Shown here: piece after piece, positions 9,158-17,991 of the stretch
How positions within the stretch are numbered: position 1 is the first letter of the stretch
Layout of the letters: the number at the start of each line of letters is the position of its first letter
NCBI GenBank assembly: GCA_038845865.1
Contig: JAWBQJ010000005.1
Coordinates: 60,636 to 124,635 of the forward strand
Origin: Desulfurococcaceae archaeon
Lineage (GTDB): Archaea > Thermoproteota > Thermoprotei_A > Sulfolobales > Desulfurococcaceae
Direction of reading: 5' to 3'
Length of the DNA stretch: 64,000 nt
Notes under the pieces: generated by a model
What the model was told of the DNA's origin: nothing
The model's database searches: none
What the model saw: the letters and a program-made list of their open reading frames with translations, nothing else
Position numbers and translations under genes: made by a program

Positions 9158-10936
9158 CTATTTCGTCTCGCTACTCGTAGTTGACAGGATACCATTGAAA
9201 TGCTTCAAGGCCTCCTTGATATAGCCCTCATCTATTCTGCCCAGGGACGTTGGTGTTTCCAGCACCCTTCTGGGTATTCTTAGCTCTAACGGGTTAAAGC
9301 CTTCGGATTTCTTTATTAATTGCTTCTCAAGCCATATTTTCCTACCAAGCTCTTTGAGCTGCTCTACCGTGTACTCCACGTTAAGAGGCTTAAAGCATTT
9401 AATGACTGTTTCCGGCCTATATATACCCCTAGCGAAGAGGCACACGACTAGGCTATTGAGTACCTGCCTCCACGACTCTTCCTCGACAATCCTCTTAACA
9501 GCCTCTTCGGGCGTAGGTAACTGTTTACCGCGTACTAGTATCTCTTCGTCCATGGAGTACGCGCCTGCGTCTAAGTGGCTGTGCCTAAAGCCTATGAGCA
9601 ACGAGATGTGATATAAAGGCCCAGTGTGGTAACCTGCTAACTCTACTTTATTGAATGCTAGTGCATAGTCAAGTCCTCCATACCTCTTAGCGGCTTCTTC
9701 GACGCCTAGTGCTAATGTCTTGTAGAACTCGTTAGGCTGCATTACGATGTTTCTTACTACCTTGATGTACGCTTCGTAGTCACCCCAGTTAACTCTTGTT
9801 AGGAGCTCCTTCTCGCTGATCAAGCCGTTGATGTAGGCTTCCGTAGCCCATGCGAGCACAACACCCGTTGATATAGCGTCTAACCCCTCTTCTTCGACAA
9901 CGTCTACTAGTTTGAGGAAGCCCTCTCGACTCTTTATTCCTAGATTGGAACCGAGCGCGTAGAGGGGTTCGTAGTCGTAGGATACAAACTTTATCTTGTA
10001 GAAGTAAGGTTCTTCGGGGTAGGGCTCTCGAAGGGCTGCTAAATGCACGCATGCTGTTGGACATCCAGCACACGCCACTCTTCTAGCGAGCACGGTTTCA
10101 GCTAACCTTTCACCGCTTATTTCTTCAGCCGCCTCGAAATACCCTGAACTGAAGTTCCTAGTGGGCAGCGCTTTAATGCTATTGAGAGTTAGCACGTTAG
10201 CGGCTGTGCCTAGATCGTGGTATTTTTTCATAGCCAGTGATTTCACCGCTAGGGAGTAGACCTCTTCATAGACCTCCCTATAGGCGGGCACGTTGGGTAC
10301 TTTAAATCCCCTACGACCTACGATCACCAAAGCCTTGAGTTTTTTGGAACCGAAAACAGCCCCTAACCCTAGTCTACCGAAGTGTCTATACGTTTCAGTG
10401 ACCACCGAAGCGTATCTAACCAGCCTTTCGCCGGCTCTACCTATTCTCATTATAGTTCTATGTCCTGCACCAGCGGTAACCTCCCTGAGAACGCCGCCTA
10501 CGGTCTCTGTACTCCTCATGCCCCACAGCACTGAGGCATCCCTAAACCTTACTTTCTCGTCGTCGATGACGATGTATATTGGCCTATCACTAGCTCCTTT
10601 AATGACTATTGCACTATAACCTGCAAATCTTATAGCTAGAGCTGACCTACCACCCGCATGGCTCTCGGCGAAGTAATTGGTTAGTGGTGACTTGAACACA
10701 GCAATCGTCTTGGAAGCCAACGGGTAAACCCCGGTTAAGGGCCCCACGGCGAACACTATGACGTTTTCGGGCCCCAGTGGATCTATGTTTCCTTCAACCT
10801 CTTCTTTGTAAAGTTGCGTGGCTACCCCTATACCGCCCAGCCACTTGCTGAAAAGATCCTCCCTGGACTCCGTCCAGAAGATCTTCTTGGTCAAGTCTAT
10901 GTAGAGTACGTTAGATAGTAGCTTGAAGATGTCCAC
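9158..10936 (-). CDS. Aldehyde:ferredoxin oxidoreductase family tungstoenzyme
   Basis: 592 residues, full length for the AOR family (about 600). The N-terminal domain has the tungstopterin-binding pattern GGIGVATQL, GPLTGVYPLASK and FAESHAGGRSALAIR. The [4Fe-4S] cysteines are CAGCPTAC (about 288-295) and a distal Cys near 498 (VVCLFARG). GLDAISTG, a conserved pterin-contacting motif, lies between them. These enzymes oxidise aldehydes to acids with ferredoxin. GTG start directly after the stop of the ferredoxin gene, with GGAGGTGGT as SD. Being paired with a 16-Cys ferredoxin, it resembles WOR5/two-subunit forms rather than single-subunit AOR. The tungstate transporter next door supports tungsten use. 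Confidence 0.92.
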   Translation of the reverse strand: MDIFKLLSNVLYIDLTKKIFWTESREDLFSKWLGGIGVATQLYKEEVEGNIDPLGPENVIVFAVGPLTGVYPLASKTIAVFKSPLTNYFAESHAGGRSALAIRFAGYSAIVIKGASDRPIYIVIDDEKVRFRDASVLWGMRSTETVGGVLREVTAGAGHRTIMRIGRAGERLVRYASVVTETYRHFGRLGLGAVFGSKKLKALVIVGRRGFKVPNVPAYREVYEEVYSLAVKSLAMKKYHDLGTAANVLTLNSIKALPTRNFSSGYFEAAEEISGERLAETVLARRVACAGCPTACVHLAALREPYPEEPYFYKIKFVSYDYEPLYALGSNLGIKSREGFLKLVDVVEEEGLDAISTGVVLAWATEAYINGLISEKELLTRVNWGDYEAYIKVVRNIVMQPNEFYKTLALGVEEAAKRYGGLDYALAFNKVELAGYHTGPLYHISLLIGFRHSHLDAGAYSMDEEILVRGKQLPTPEEAVKRIVEEESWRQVLNSLVVCLFARGIYRPETVIKCFKPLNVEYTVEQLKELGRKIWLEKQLIKKSEGFNPLELRIPRRVLETPTSLGRIDEGYIKEALKHFNGILSTTSSETK

Positions 10937-11338
10937 TTAGACCACCTCCTCCAGAGCAAGCACGCCATGAGGACAGAACGGTACGCAATAACCGCAATGG
11001 GTACATATCATTGGTTTGTTGACATCGTAATCCCACTGAACAGCTCCTATATCACACGCTTCTTTGCAAAAACCACATCCAATGCACTTATTGAAATCCA
11101 CTATTACTCCTCCACCACTCCTAACTCTTATGGCTTCAACTGGGCAGGCCCTGGCACACGGAGGATCTTCGCACGCTCTGCAGACCACTATCGTAAAACC
11201 CCGCTCAAAGCCTCCAGCGCTCCTAACCCATATGGCTGATTTATTGTAACCGGCAACACCGAACCTCCTACTACAGGCGAGTATGCACAGCTGGCAACCA
11301 ACACACTTGTTAACATCCGTGATCACTAAGCGCTTCAT
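10937..11338 (-). CDS. Polyferredoxin electron-transfer subunit (four 4Fe-4S clusters)
   Basis: 133 residues with sixteen cysteines in four groups: CVGCQLCILAC, CRACEDPPCARAC, CIGCGFCKEAC and CTHCGYCVPFC. This is the arrangement of HycB/DMSO-reductase B-type electron-transfer subunits. It immediately precedes the AOR-family gene with no intergenic base, so it is almost certainly the small subunit that carries electrons from the tungsten site. A TATA-like TTTAAAT near 11378 on the minus strand would start the two-gene operon. Confidence 0.9.
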   Translation of the reverse strand: MKRLVITDVNKCVGCQLCILACSRRFGVAGYNKSAIWVRSAGGFERGFTIVVCRACEDPPCARACPVEAIRVRSGGGVIVDFNKCIGCGFCKEACDIGAVQWDYDVNKPMICTHCGYCVPFCPHGVLALEEVV

Positions 11339-11548
11339 GGGGTACCACTTTAAGGATATTACTATGCACGTTACCCATTTAAACCTTACTACGTGGACAG
11401 GTTCTATCGATTTTCAATGCGAGAAAACAGGACATAAAGGTCTTTTACTGCGAAACTACGCTATACACAAGTCACCACTAAGGGCCCCAATCAACCCTGC
11501 TGATGTTTCTAGGTAACAGCGTTCAGTTGGACCTAGTGACATGTCTTC

Positions 11549-12640
11549 TCATTTCGTGCTCGGGAGTACTTTGACTTTAAAGGCATCGATCTGTACGTAT
11601 ATCCCGTCTCCAGGCTTGGCACGAAGCCTTTCCCAATGGTCTAAGCCGGTCTCCGCCTTCAAGCTGAAACCATTGACCACTACTTCAACCTTGGCCGTAG
11701 ATCCCTCTATGTGCGCGTTCCTCACAACCCCCCTAAGAACAGTATACTCATCTCTCCGGTGCGATGATAGTTGTTCTTTCGCACTGAACAACGTGATGTC
11801 CTGGGGCTTAATCACTACAATGACGTCCTTAGGCGCATTCCACCCGTTTCCGGCACATTGGGCCACTAAAGTAACGTTTTTAACGTTGATGAAAAGGTGA
11901 TTGTCACGAACCGCAATTACGTGTCCTTCCAGTACATTGTAGCCTAAGAACTCAGCAATAAACCTTGTTCTCGGATTTTCAAATACCTCGTTAACGCTAC
12001 CTACCTGTTCAATGACCCCGTCATTTATCACTGCCAATTTGTCGCCAACACTTCTTGCTTCTGGTAGGTCGTGGGTGGTGTAAATTACAGGTACATTGAA
12101 ATCGTTGAATACGTCTTTGATAACCGCGCGAAAGCTTCTTTTAAAGTATTCCTTGGTGGCTGGGTCAAGAGCTGATGTGGGTTCATCTAGGAGTAAAACA
12201 CGGGGGTTGGAAGCTAAGGCCCTCGCAATAGCGACTCTCTGTTTTTGACCAGAGCTCAAAGACTCGACATTCTTGCCCATTAGCTCTCCAATCTGCAATA
12301 AGTGTACGATTCTTTGAAGTTGCTCCAAGGTCATCCCTTTCGACTTCCTAAATGCCAGTAAGATGTTCTTTTCAACGGTCATGCCCGGAAATAAGCCGTA
12401 ATCTGACGGTACGTAGCCCACCCTCCTCCTCTCTGGTGGAAGGTAGGTGACATCTATATCATCAATAACTATTTTCCCGGACTCTACTCGGCGTATGCCC
12501 GAAATGCACTCTAGTAGTGTTGTTTTCCCCGAGCCGTTCGGACCTACAACAATGAGGACCGTGCCGTCCGCCACATCAAAACTTACGTTATCCAGACAGA
12601 AAGATCCAAGACAGGTACGTAGGTTCCGGACTACTATCAT
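11549..12640 (-). CDS. wtpC: Molybdate/tungstate ABC transporter ATP-binding protein
   Basis: 363 residues from the ATG at 12640, which overlaps the permease stop (ATGA); an upstream in-frame start at 12691 would lie inside the permease gene. Walker A GPNGSGKT is at 33-40, the ABC signature is LSSGQKQR, and Walker B is RVLLLDEPTSALD. The C-terminal 110 residues form a TOBE/MOP-like regulatory domain (VVIKPQDITLFS), normal for ModC/WtpC proteins. Last gene of the transporter operon and immediately upstream in the genome of the tungstoenzyme operon. Tungstate rather than molybdate is inferred from the AOR neighbour. Confidence 0.88.
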   Translation of the reverse strand: MIVVRNLRTCLGSFCLDNVSFDVADGTVLIVVGPNGSGKTTLLECISGIRRVESGKIVIDDIDVTYLPPERRRVGYVPSDYGLFPGMTVEKNILLAFRKSKGMTLEQLQRIVHLLQIGELMGKNVESLSSGQKQRVAIARALASNPRVLLLDEPTSALDPATKEYFKRSFRAVIKDVFNDFNVPVIYTTHDLPEARSVGDKLAVINDGVIEQVGSVNEVFENPRTRFIAEFLGYNVLEGHVIAVRDNHLFINVKNVTLVAQCAGNGWNAPKDVIVVIKPQDITLFSAKEQLSSHRRDEYTVLRGVVRNAHIEGSTAKVEVVVNGFSLKAETGLDHWERLRAKPGDGIYVQIDAFKVKVLPSTK

Positions 12641-13431
12641 GTCATGGACACCTTCGTTAGGAACTTCCTCGCGGCTATTGTTACGATGCACGCCGTAGTT
12701 ACTAGAACATATATTATCACCGCAACTCCCTCCAAGTCGGCTTCAGCCAGCTTCAGGTAGAGGGCAATGGGTAGCGTTTCCGTTTTAAATCTAGTAGCGC
12801 CTGCTAGCATCATTGTTGCCCCGAACTCGCCTAAAGCCTTGGCCCAAGATAATAGAGTTGCCGCGAGTACACCATGTTTTGCAAGAGGCAATACCACGTA
12901 TAAGAAAGCCTCTACGTGTGAGTACCCGAGGACCCTGGCCATCCACTCGTAACGTACTGGAATGCCGTCAAAAACCTCTTTCAATATTTTCATCGTTATA
13001 GGACTTACAACGACAAATTGAGCTACAATAATGCCCGGAACCTCGAACACGAACCTAACTAAGTTTTCGTTTATAAATATACCCAGTGGATTCTTTGAGA
13101 AGAATATAAGGAGTGATGCGCCAAGAGCTACTGGGGGCAGGGACAGCGGGACGTCAAGGAACCCCTCAACGACTTTCTTCCCGGGAAAGTTGAACCGTGA
13201 TAGTGCATAAGCCGCCGGTAAACCTATTACTACGGATATTAACGTGGAGCACGTGGCTGTCAGGATCGAGAGCGCGAGCGCATATCCGATCTCATCGGAG
13301 AGGAGACTACGTATCATACCATCGGGTTTCACAAAGGCAGCGGGAGACACTAAAACAAGTAGGAAGAACAGTAGGAATAGTAGTAGCAGTACATAGTTCA
13401 GTGCATTAAAAGCATTGGGCTGGAATTTCAC
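12637..13431 (-). CDS. wtpB: Molybdate/tungstate ABC transporter permease
   Basis: 264 residues from GTG at 13431, whose GTGA overlaps the stop of the binding-protein gene; the frame is open further upstream but that part overlaps the binding protein and has no membrane character. Six transmembrane helices, with the binding-protein-dependent transport EAA-type loop RVLGYSHVEAFLYVVLPLA contacting the ATPase. The size and sequence fit ModB/WtpB. Middle gene of the three-gene operon, overlapped at both ends, so synthesis is tightly coupled. Confidence 0.88.
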   Translation of the reverse strand: MKFQPNAFNALNYVLLLLFLLFFLLVLVSPAAFVKPDGMIRSLLSDEIGYALALSILTATCSTLISVVIGLPAAYALSRFNFPGKKVVEGFLDVPLSLPPVALGASLLIFFSKNPLGIFINENLVRFVFEVPGIIVAQFVVVSPITMKILKEVFDGIPVRYEWMARVLGYSHVEAFLYVVLPLAKHGVLAATLLSWAKALGEFGATMMLAGATRFKTETLPIALYLKLAEADLEGVAVIIYVLVTTACIVTIAARKFLTKVSMT

Positions 13432-14285
13432 GTCAGCTCCTCCACCTCGGCGCTGGGCGCATATTTCTTGGCCTCTTCGAGTGTCGGGAAGTAACCGTAC
13501 TTCCTCCAGATACCCTGTGCTTCCTCGGAGGCCAGAAAATCTAGGAACCTCAAAGCCCATTCCCTATTTCTAGCGAACTTCGTCACCGCTCCGGCAATAT
13601 AGCCTATTCTGGTGATCTTCGAGGGCTCGATCCACACGATGTCACTTTTCTCCGGGTTCCAGTAGTAAAAAACATGCCATCCGATGACAGCATCAACCGC
13701 GCCTGTGTAAATCAGTTGAGCCACGTGTTCGCAGCTAGCTGCGTATACCACGACGTTCTTGTACACACCTTCCCAGATGCCGATCTTCTCCAGCATTTCC
13801 TTCGCGTAGAGCCCGATGCATACGACTTCGGGGTCTCCCAACCCAACACGAACACCGGGTTTTGTGAGATCCTCAATTTTCGAAATGTTTTTGGGATTCC
13901 CCTTTTGGACAATAATTGCAGGAACCAGGTAGGCCAGTACCTTTGGCGGGTGTTCTGAGAAGTCAACAACACCTTTTTCCCTAGCCGCTAGGAGGAATTC
14001 TGGTGATCCAGGGATGTACACATCACCAGTTTGCGTGATCTCGATGGTTGATAGAAGGGTCCCCGAACCCCCCAAGTGAAGTGTAACCTTGACATTATAC
14101 TTTGACTCGAAAGCCCGAGCAACCTCTTTATAAACAGGTGCAGCGGCTGCACCCGCAAACACTACTATTTCCTCCCGCTTCTCTGAAGCACCGTGGAGTT
14201 GCTGATAGAGAACACTAATACCCAGTACTGTGATAAAGCCTAGTACGAATATTACAGCGTACAGGTGGCGGTTCGAGATATGCAT
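13428..14285 (-). CDS. wtpA: Molybdate/tungstate ABC transporter binding protein
   Basis: 285 residues from ATG at 14285 (SD-like GGAAGGG at 14294-14300); a GTG at 14303 would add six residues. The N-terminus has one uncleaved-type anchor helix, with no lipobox cysteine, then the ModA-type core beginning VVFAGAAAAPVYKEVARAF, with LGGSGTLLSTIE and GDVYIPGSPEF as oxyanion-contacting loops. It binds the oxyanion outside the cell and delivers it to WtpB. TATA box at 14339-14352. The core resembles the ModA/WtpA superfamily, but which oxyanion it prefers is inferred from context. Confidence 0.82.
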   Translation of the reverse strand: MHISNRHLYAVIFVLGFITVLGISVLYQQLHGASEKREEIVVFAGAAAAPVYKEVARAFESKYNVKVTLHLGGSGTLLSTIEITQTGDVYIPGSPEFLLAAREKGVVDFSEHPPKVLAYLVPAIIVQKGNPKNISKIEDLTKPGVRVGLGDPEVVCIGLYAKEMLEKIGIWEGVYKNVVVYAASCEHVAQLIYTGAVDAVIGWHVFYYWNPEKSDIVWIEPSKITRIGYIAGAVTKFARNREWALRFLDFLASEEAQGIWRKYGYFPTLEEAKKYAPSAEVEELT

Positions 14286-14338
14286 AACAATGTACCCTTC
14301 CACTACTACTTTCTAAAGTGGGTGTTAGGCTTGAATAA

Positions 14339-14352
14339 GCTATAAATACTTT
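14339..14352 (-). promoter_or_regulatory. TATA box of the tungstate transporter operon
   Basis: The minus strand reads AAAGTATTTATAGC. Its centre near 14345 predicts transcription from about 14319, giving a leader of roughly 35 bases to the ATG at 14285. Confidence 0.55.
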
Positions 14353-14806
14353 AGTCTCTTTGTCTGTCAAATATACCTGTTGGACGAGGATTGTTATGTC
14401 CAGATCGGAGGACACTCCTACCAGCTAAGGGGCAGATCAGGGCTTAAGTTCTAGGACTCAATTACTGCAGGCTAAGTTCGTGCGGAAAAGGGTGCACTAG
14501 AGGCCTGGATTCAGCCCCTCTCCACCCTTGGGGAGTGAAGACCTTGCTGGGGCGATTCGCTGGTTTTATTACATCTCTTCCGGGTTGCACTCGCTATCTA
14601 TGAGGCAGTCATGGAATTAACCTTGTGAAGGTAGGTAAGGCCGAAGTAAGAATTTTAAGCTAACTACGTTCTTTAAACTTAAAGCTGTACGGTGTAATGG
14701 GAAGAGAGGTATTTTGGGAAACCGATGGCGTTAACGAGGTTAAAAGTCGCGACGTATGCCGTATTTTGAGCTAGTGATATTTGACAGCTTAAGGCATTGC
14801 ACGGCT
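14353..14806. other. Gene-poor segment; possible IS605-type remnant at 14520-14650
   Basis: About 450 bases with no convincing gene on either strand. The part at 14520-14650 is GC-richer and structured: a CCCCTCTCC...GGGGAG hairpin near 14516-14547, then an ACCTT-GTG-AAGGT hairpin near 14620-14632 followed by GGTAGGTAAGGCCGAAG. The latter resembles, from memory only, the 3-prime ends (omega-RNA region) of archaeal IS200/IS605 tnpB elements. No tnpB reading frame remains. The rest shows nothing I can name. Confidence 0.3.
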
Positions 14807-15220
14807 TTAGTGTTCTTGTTTTCTTATTCTCTTTAGTAGGGTTAAACTGTATAGTGATTCCAGCCAGTAAGGTATCACCAGTGCCGTTAGAAAGACCATT
14901 AATGGTGCTGGTGGCTCCGCTAGGAGCGTGTAGATCATGACGGCTGTAGTTGCGTATACCGCATATACGAGAGTTCTTGGAACTATAATGCCCTTAATAA
15001 TTACGTAAGACGCCAATTCCGGCGGAAGATCCTTCTTGGCTACGTACTCGGAAGAGCGTGCACGCTCAACGAGGCCGAACCTTTCAAGCCTCTTTAAAAC
15101 GCGCTCAGCCTTGCCAGGGCTACTGTATCCCATTAGCCTCTGGAAACCTCTGATGGTGATGGGCCCGTTCAGCCGCCTGAGCTTCAAGTAGGCCTCGAGG
15201 TCTTTGCTACTAAGTGGCAT
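14807..15220 (-). CDS. Membrane-tethered winged-helix protein
   Basis: 137 residues. Residues 1-65 form a winged helix-turn-helix (MPLSSKDLEAYLKLRRL, then GYSSPGKAERVLKRLERFGLVER), with the recognition helix rich in Lys and Arg. Residues about 80-122 form two transmembrane helices (LVYAVYATTAVMIYTLL and PLMVFLTALVIPYWLESLYSL) ending in a basic tail. So it is a small DNA-binding domain anchored in the membrane. Such proteins recur in Thermoproteota, with unknown targets. It lies between the gene-poor segment and a surface-protein gene on the same strand, 64 bases downstream of it. Confidence 0.7.
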   Translation of the reverse strand: MPLSSKDLEAYLKLRRLNGPITIRGFQRLMGYSSPGKAERVLKRLERFGLVERARSSEYVAKKDLPPELASYVIIKGIIVPRTLVYAVYATTAVMIYTLLAEPPAPLMVFLTALVIPYWLESLYSLTLLKRIRKQEH

Positions 15221-15284
15221 CTCGGCTCACACGTTACTAATGGATGCTTCGAGGGAAAAATGCATTTAGTAACCTTTAGTACCG

Positions 15285-16358
15285 CTAGTACCGCCTTGAG
15301 AAGACCATGTAAACCGCAAACGCTACCACGGTACCTACAGCTAGCGATACTACAACAGCCAACCCGTTGAACTCCTTTTCGCTTCCAGTTAACGGTAAGG
15401 AACTCACGTCTCTCTCGGAGGAGGCCGGGATCGTCGTACTGTTTTGTAGCGTAGTTGAAGGTGTTGGAGTGTGAGGCTGTGTAACCTGCGTTAATGCAGG
15501 GGTTTTCGTTGGTACTATTGTCTCTCCTGGTAGAGTCGTCGCGGTGGGAGGGGTTGTAGCGTAAAGGTCAAGCAGTATTGATGGACCTAGCTTCCTCAGT
15601 TCCTCGATCATGTCAGCTGGTATTTGCATCGAGCACGCGTTGCCTTTAACGAGTACTCCATTGATGTATCCTTTGACAACCAGCTCGTAGTAGGGTTTCC
15701 ACGTATTTAGCGTTTCCGAGTACACTAATCTATTGTTCCATCCCGCTAAACCCGGTTCGACGGCATCAACGACCTTGATTACATCATCACCGGTCAACCC
15801 GGATACGACCTGCCACCCGTCTACAAGAATATCCAGAAGACCTCTAAGGGCATGCTTAAAGTCATCTGAGTAGACAGGCAAACAACTGTATTGACCTCCT
15901 ATCCCCGTAGTAGTGATGGACGTGGTCGTGGAGCCGGCGGCTTCCACTATGCATATCTCCGTATCTGGTGGCACTATTAACTCTAGCCTTATTCCAGGGT
16001 AGTACACTACGTTTTCCGGGCTACCTAGTCCCTCTATGTATGGGGCGCCCTCCGAGAACTTGGCCTCATACAACACAACTAGGAAATCCAGTTGCTTTAA
16101 AACCCCTTCTTCCGGAGACTCCTTATACCGTACGCTGTACTTAAACATATAAGTGGAGTTGTCAACTATGACCAGGCGCTCTCCGAGGTGTTCACGCAAA
16201 GTAGTAAAGTTATATGTGGTACCGGGTTTATTCAATGTAACCTCCACCGCGTACCTGCCCGCTGGGTCCATGCAGGCATGAATAAGTGGTAGTAATAGTG
16301 TCAGTATCACTAGTGCTGTAACTATCAAGAGTAGGGCCGATATCTTCACGTAATACAC
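15285..16358 (-). CDS. Surface protein with Thr/Pro-rich stalk and C-terminal anchor
   Basis: 357 residues. A signal peptide or anchor (about 5-30, LLLIVTALVILTLLLPLIHA) precedes an ectodomain of about 240 residues with few cysteines, then a Thr/Pro/Ser stalk at about 268-320 (TTPPTATTLPGETIVPTKTP and following), and a C-terminal transmembrane helix (GLAVVVSLAVGTVVAFAVYMVF) ended by SRRY. This is the plan of archaeal O-glycosylated surface proteins. The ectodomain is not recognised. It shares layout with the NosD-like protein at 17992-19521. TATA-like AATATATGACG near 16425 on the minus strand. Confidence 0.65.
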   Translation of the reverse strand: MYYVKISALLLIVTALVILTLLLPLIHACMDPAGRYAVEVTLNKPGTTYNFTTLREHLGERLVIVDNSTYMFKYSVRYKESPEEGVLKQLDFLVVLYEAKFSEGAPYIEGLGSPENVVYYPGIRLELIVPPDTEICIVEAAGSTTTSITTTGIGGQYSCLPVYSDDFKHALRGLLDILVDGWQVVSGLTGDDVIKVVDAVEPGLAGWNNRLVYSETLNTWKPYYELVVKGYINGVLVKGNACSMQIPADMIEELRKLGPSILLDLYATTPPTATTLPGETIVPTKTPALTQVTQPHTPTPSTTLQNSTTIPASSERDVSSLPLTGSEKEFNGLAVVVSLAVGTVVAFAVYMVFSRRY

Positions 16359-16522
16359 CTCTTCTCTTTGAGTAATCAGTGGAAGATGCCTTATAGTACG
16401 CGCTTAACGTGACATCACCGTCATATATTACGTGACAATCGTGAAGGTACTCTAAGTACCTGGATTAACTCGAGTAAAAGTAACGTGTTAACTGGTGCCG
16501 TTCCTCGTTAATTCACGATCGT

Positions 16523-17845
16523 TCACGAAACCGCGCTCTCACTCAGCGTTCGCTTCAAGTCCTCAATCAGCATCTCAAGCTTCCTCAGCTCTTCAACTTT
16601 CGCCTTTATCTCTCCTAGTAGCTTATATGCCTGTGATAACTGTGGTAGTGCAATTGAAGTGAAAATCTTCATGAGGCCGTCTTGTACGGTTTCACAGACC
16701 TCCTCTAAGTTGCCGGCCTGGGCTTTAGTACCTAACTCCACCACGTAAAAGCCATCTGCCAATGCCGTTCTCCTAGCTTCATCACTCATGTTCCCTACAA
16801 CGAGCACTTTTAATTGTGGTACTTCTCTGAGGTTGTAAACTCTGCCGAACTCCTCTTCTACTACACCCCTCCCAACACTCGAAGACCAGTTCTTGCATGA
16901 AACGTATACCCTGAAATCCCCTCTAACGGCCCATGCGTCGGCCTCTGTTTCGCCACCGGCTTTATTCGGTAGCTTTACGTTTACATAGACCTTAAAACCA
17001 AAACCCCCGAGTATCCTCGCAACTAGGCCTTCAAGGATCTCCCTTGAAGGCGGAAGAGAGTATCCTTGGAGCTCGGAACACTTGACGGGCTTAAAAGCGG
17101 TGAACGCGTGTATGGCTTGCAACTGGACGTCACGGCGGCTCGATTGCTCGAATAACTTGCCTTCAAGCAGTGGTGCGGGTACTATGTAGCTATCCGCACC
17201 TGCTTCGAACACCACATTGAACCGCTTTAGTGTTTCGAACACCCTCTTATGCTCTCCTACGCGGACATACACTTCTCTAGATCCGGCTCTACTTGTGTAA
17301 CTGGTCGGGATAGTACCAGCCCTTATCGCCGGCAATACCTCCGATTCAAGTTTAGTAATTGAGTCCTGGTCTACATGCTTTACGAAACCACTAGTCACCG
17401 AAACGTAGCCTTTGCTAAGTTGCTCATAGTGGTCTGCTTCGAAGGATTCTAGTATGGCGTAGGCTTTGTGGAGCCCCTCAACACACTCATCGAAGCTCCC
17501 ATAAGAGATCCCGACTACATACAGCTTCCCGTACTCCCTGAAAACGTAGTTAGCAACTTCAACTAGGTGGTTTAAGGCTTCAACGAGTTTCTTACCGGTA
17601 AAGCCCCTCGATAACTCATACATCGCATTAGTATAGAAGTCCCTGATGATGCCGTCAATGTACACTCCTTTACCACCATTGAATACCAAGTAGTATCGGT
17701 AATTCACGAAATCACATGTTAGGAGACTTCTCAGTTTCAAAATAGCATAGTATGCTACATAGCTCTTGAAATCGTCCCCGAGAATCTCGTTAATACTCAG
17801 CACGGTCTCACCGGCATGTCCACAACAATTAATCGCATTGATCAC
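16523..17845 (-). CDS. Mrr-like PD-(D/E)XK nuclease-fold protein
   Basis: 440 residues. A fold match lies at about 270-370: LEGLVARILGGFGFKVYVNV, then ETEADAW with Asp303, then YVSCKNW with Lys318, and GRGVVEEEFGRVY. That is the Mrr/archaeal-Holliday-type PD-(D/E)XK core, with Ser316 where Glu or Gln usually stands. The first 260 residues are not recognised; the last 45 are coiled coil (EIKAKVEELRKLEMLIEDL). Possible roles are nucleic-acid cleavage in defence or repair. It diverges from the beta-helix gene and is not near a methyltransferase, so it is not an ordinary restriction system. Start taken at GTG 17845. Confidence 0.65.
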   Translation of the reverse strand: MINAINCCGHAGETVLSINEILGDDFKSYVAYYAILKLRSLLTCDFVNYRYYLVFNGGKGVYIDGIIRDFYTNAMYELSRGFTGKKLVEALNHLVEVANYVFREYGKLYVVGISYGSFDECVEGLHKAYAILESFEADHYEQLSKGYVSVTSGFVKHVDQDSITKLESEVLPAIRAGTIPTSYTSRAGSREVYVRVGEHKRVFETLKRFNVVFEAGADSYIVPAPLLEGKLFEQSSRRDVQLQAIHAFTAFKPVKCSELQGYSLPPSREILEGLVARILGGFGFKVYVNVKLPNKAGGETEADAWAVRGDFRVYVSCKNWSSSVGRGVVEEEFGRVYNLREVPQLKVLVVGNMSDEARRTALADGFYVVELGTKAQAGNLEEVCETVQDGLMKIFTSIALPQLSQAYKLLGEIKAKVEELRKLEMLIEDLKRTLSESAVS

Positions 17846-17942
17846 ACTAAATAGCCTCGTTCATCTCTGCGCCGGAGACTCGGTAGTCTGCTCGGGAACG
17901 AGGTATTTGAAAAGCCCTTTTAGAGGCAACACTTTTGAAAGG

Positions 17943-17954
17943 GAATATATTAAG
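17943..17954 (+). promoter_or_regulatory. TATA box of the NosD-like gene
   Basis: GAATATATTAAG precedes the gene; its centre near 17949 predicts a start of transcription near 17975. The SD AGGTGA follows at 17983-17988. Confidence 0.45.
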
Positions 17955-17991
17955 GGCTGTTTGCCATAGGCAAGCAGGTAAAAGGTGAATA

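Noticed and set aside
12641..12691. Upstream start for wtpC
   Set aside because: Would add 17 residues inside wtpB; ATG 12640 in an ATGA overlap and homology to ABC N-termini decide against it.
14290..14660. tnpB pseudogene in the gene-poor segment
   Set aside because: Translation of all frames shows no recognisable RuvC or zinc-finger motif; only the RNA-like tail is suggestive.
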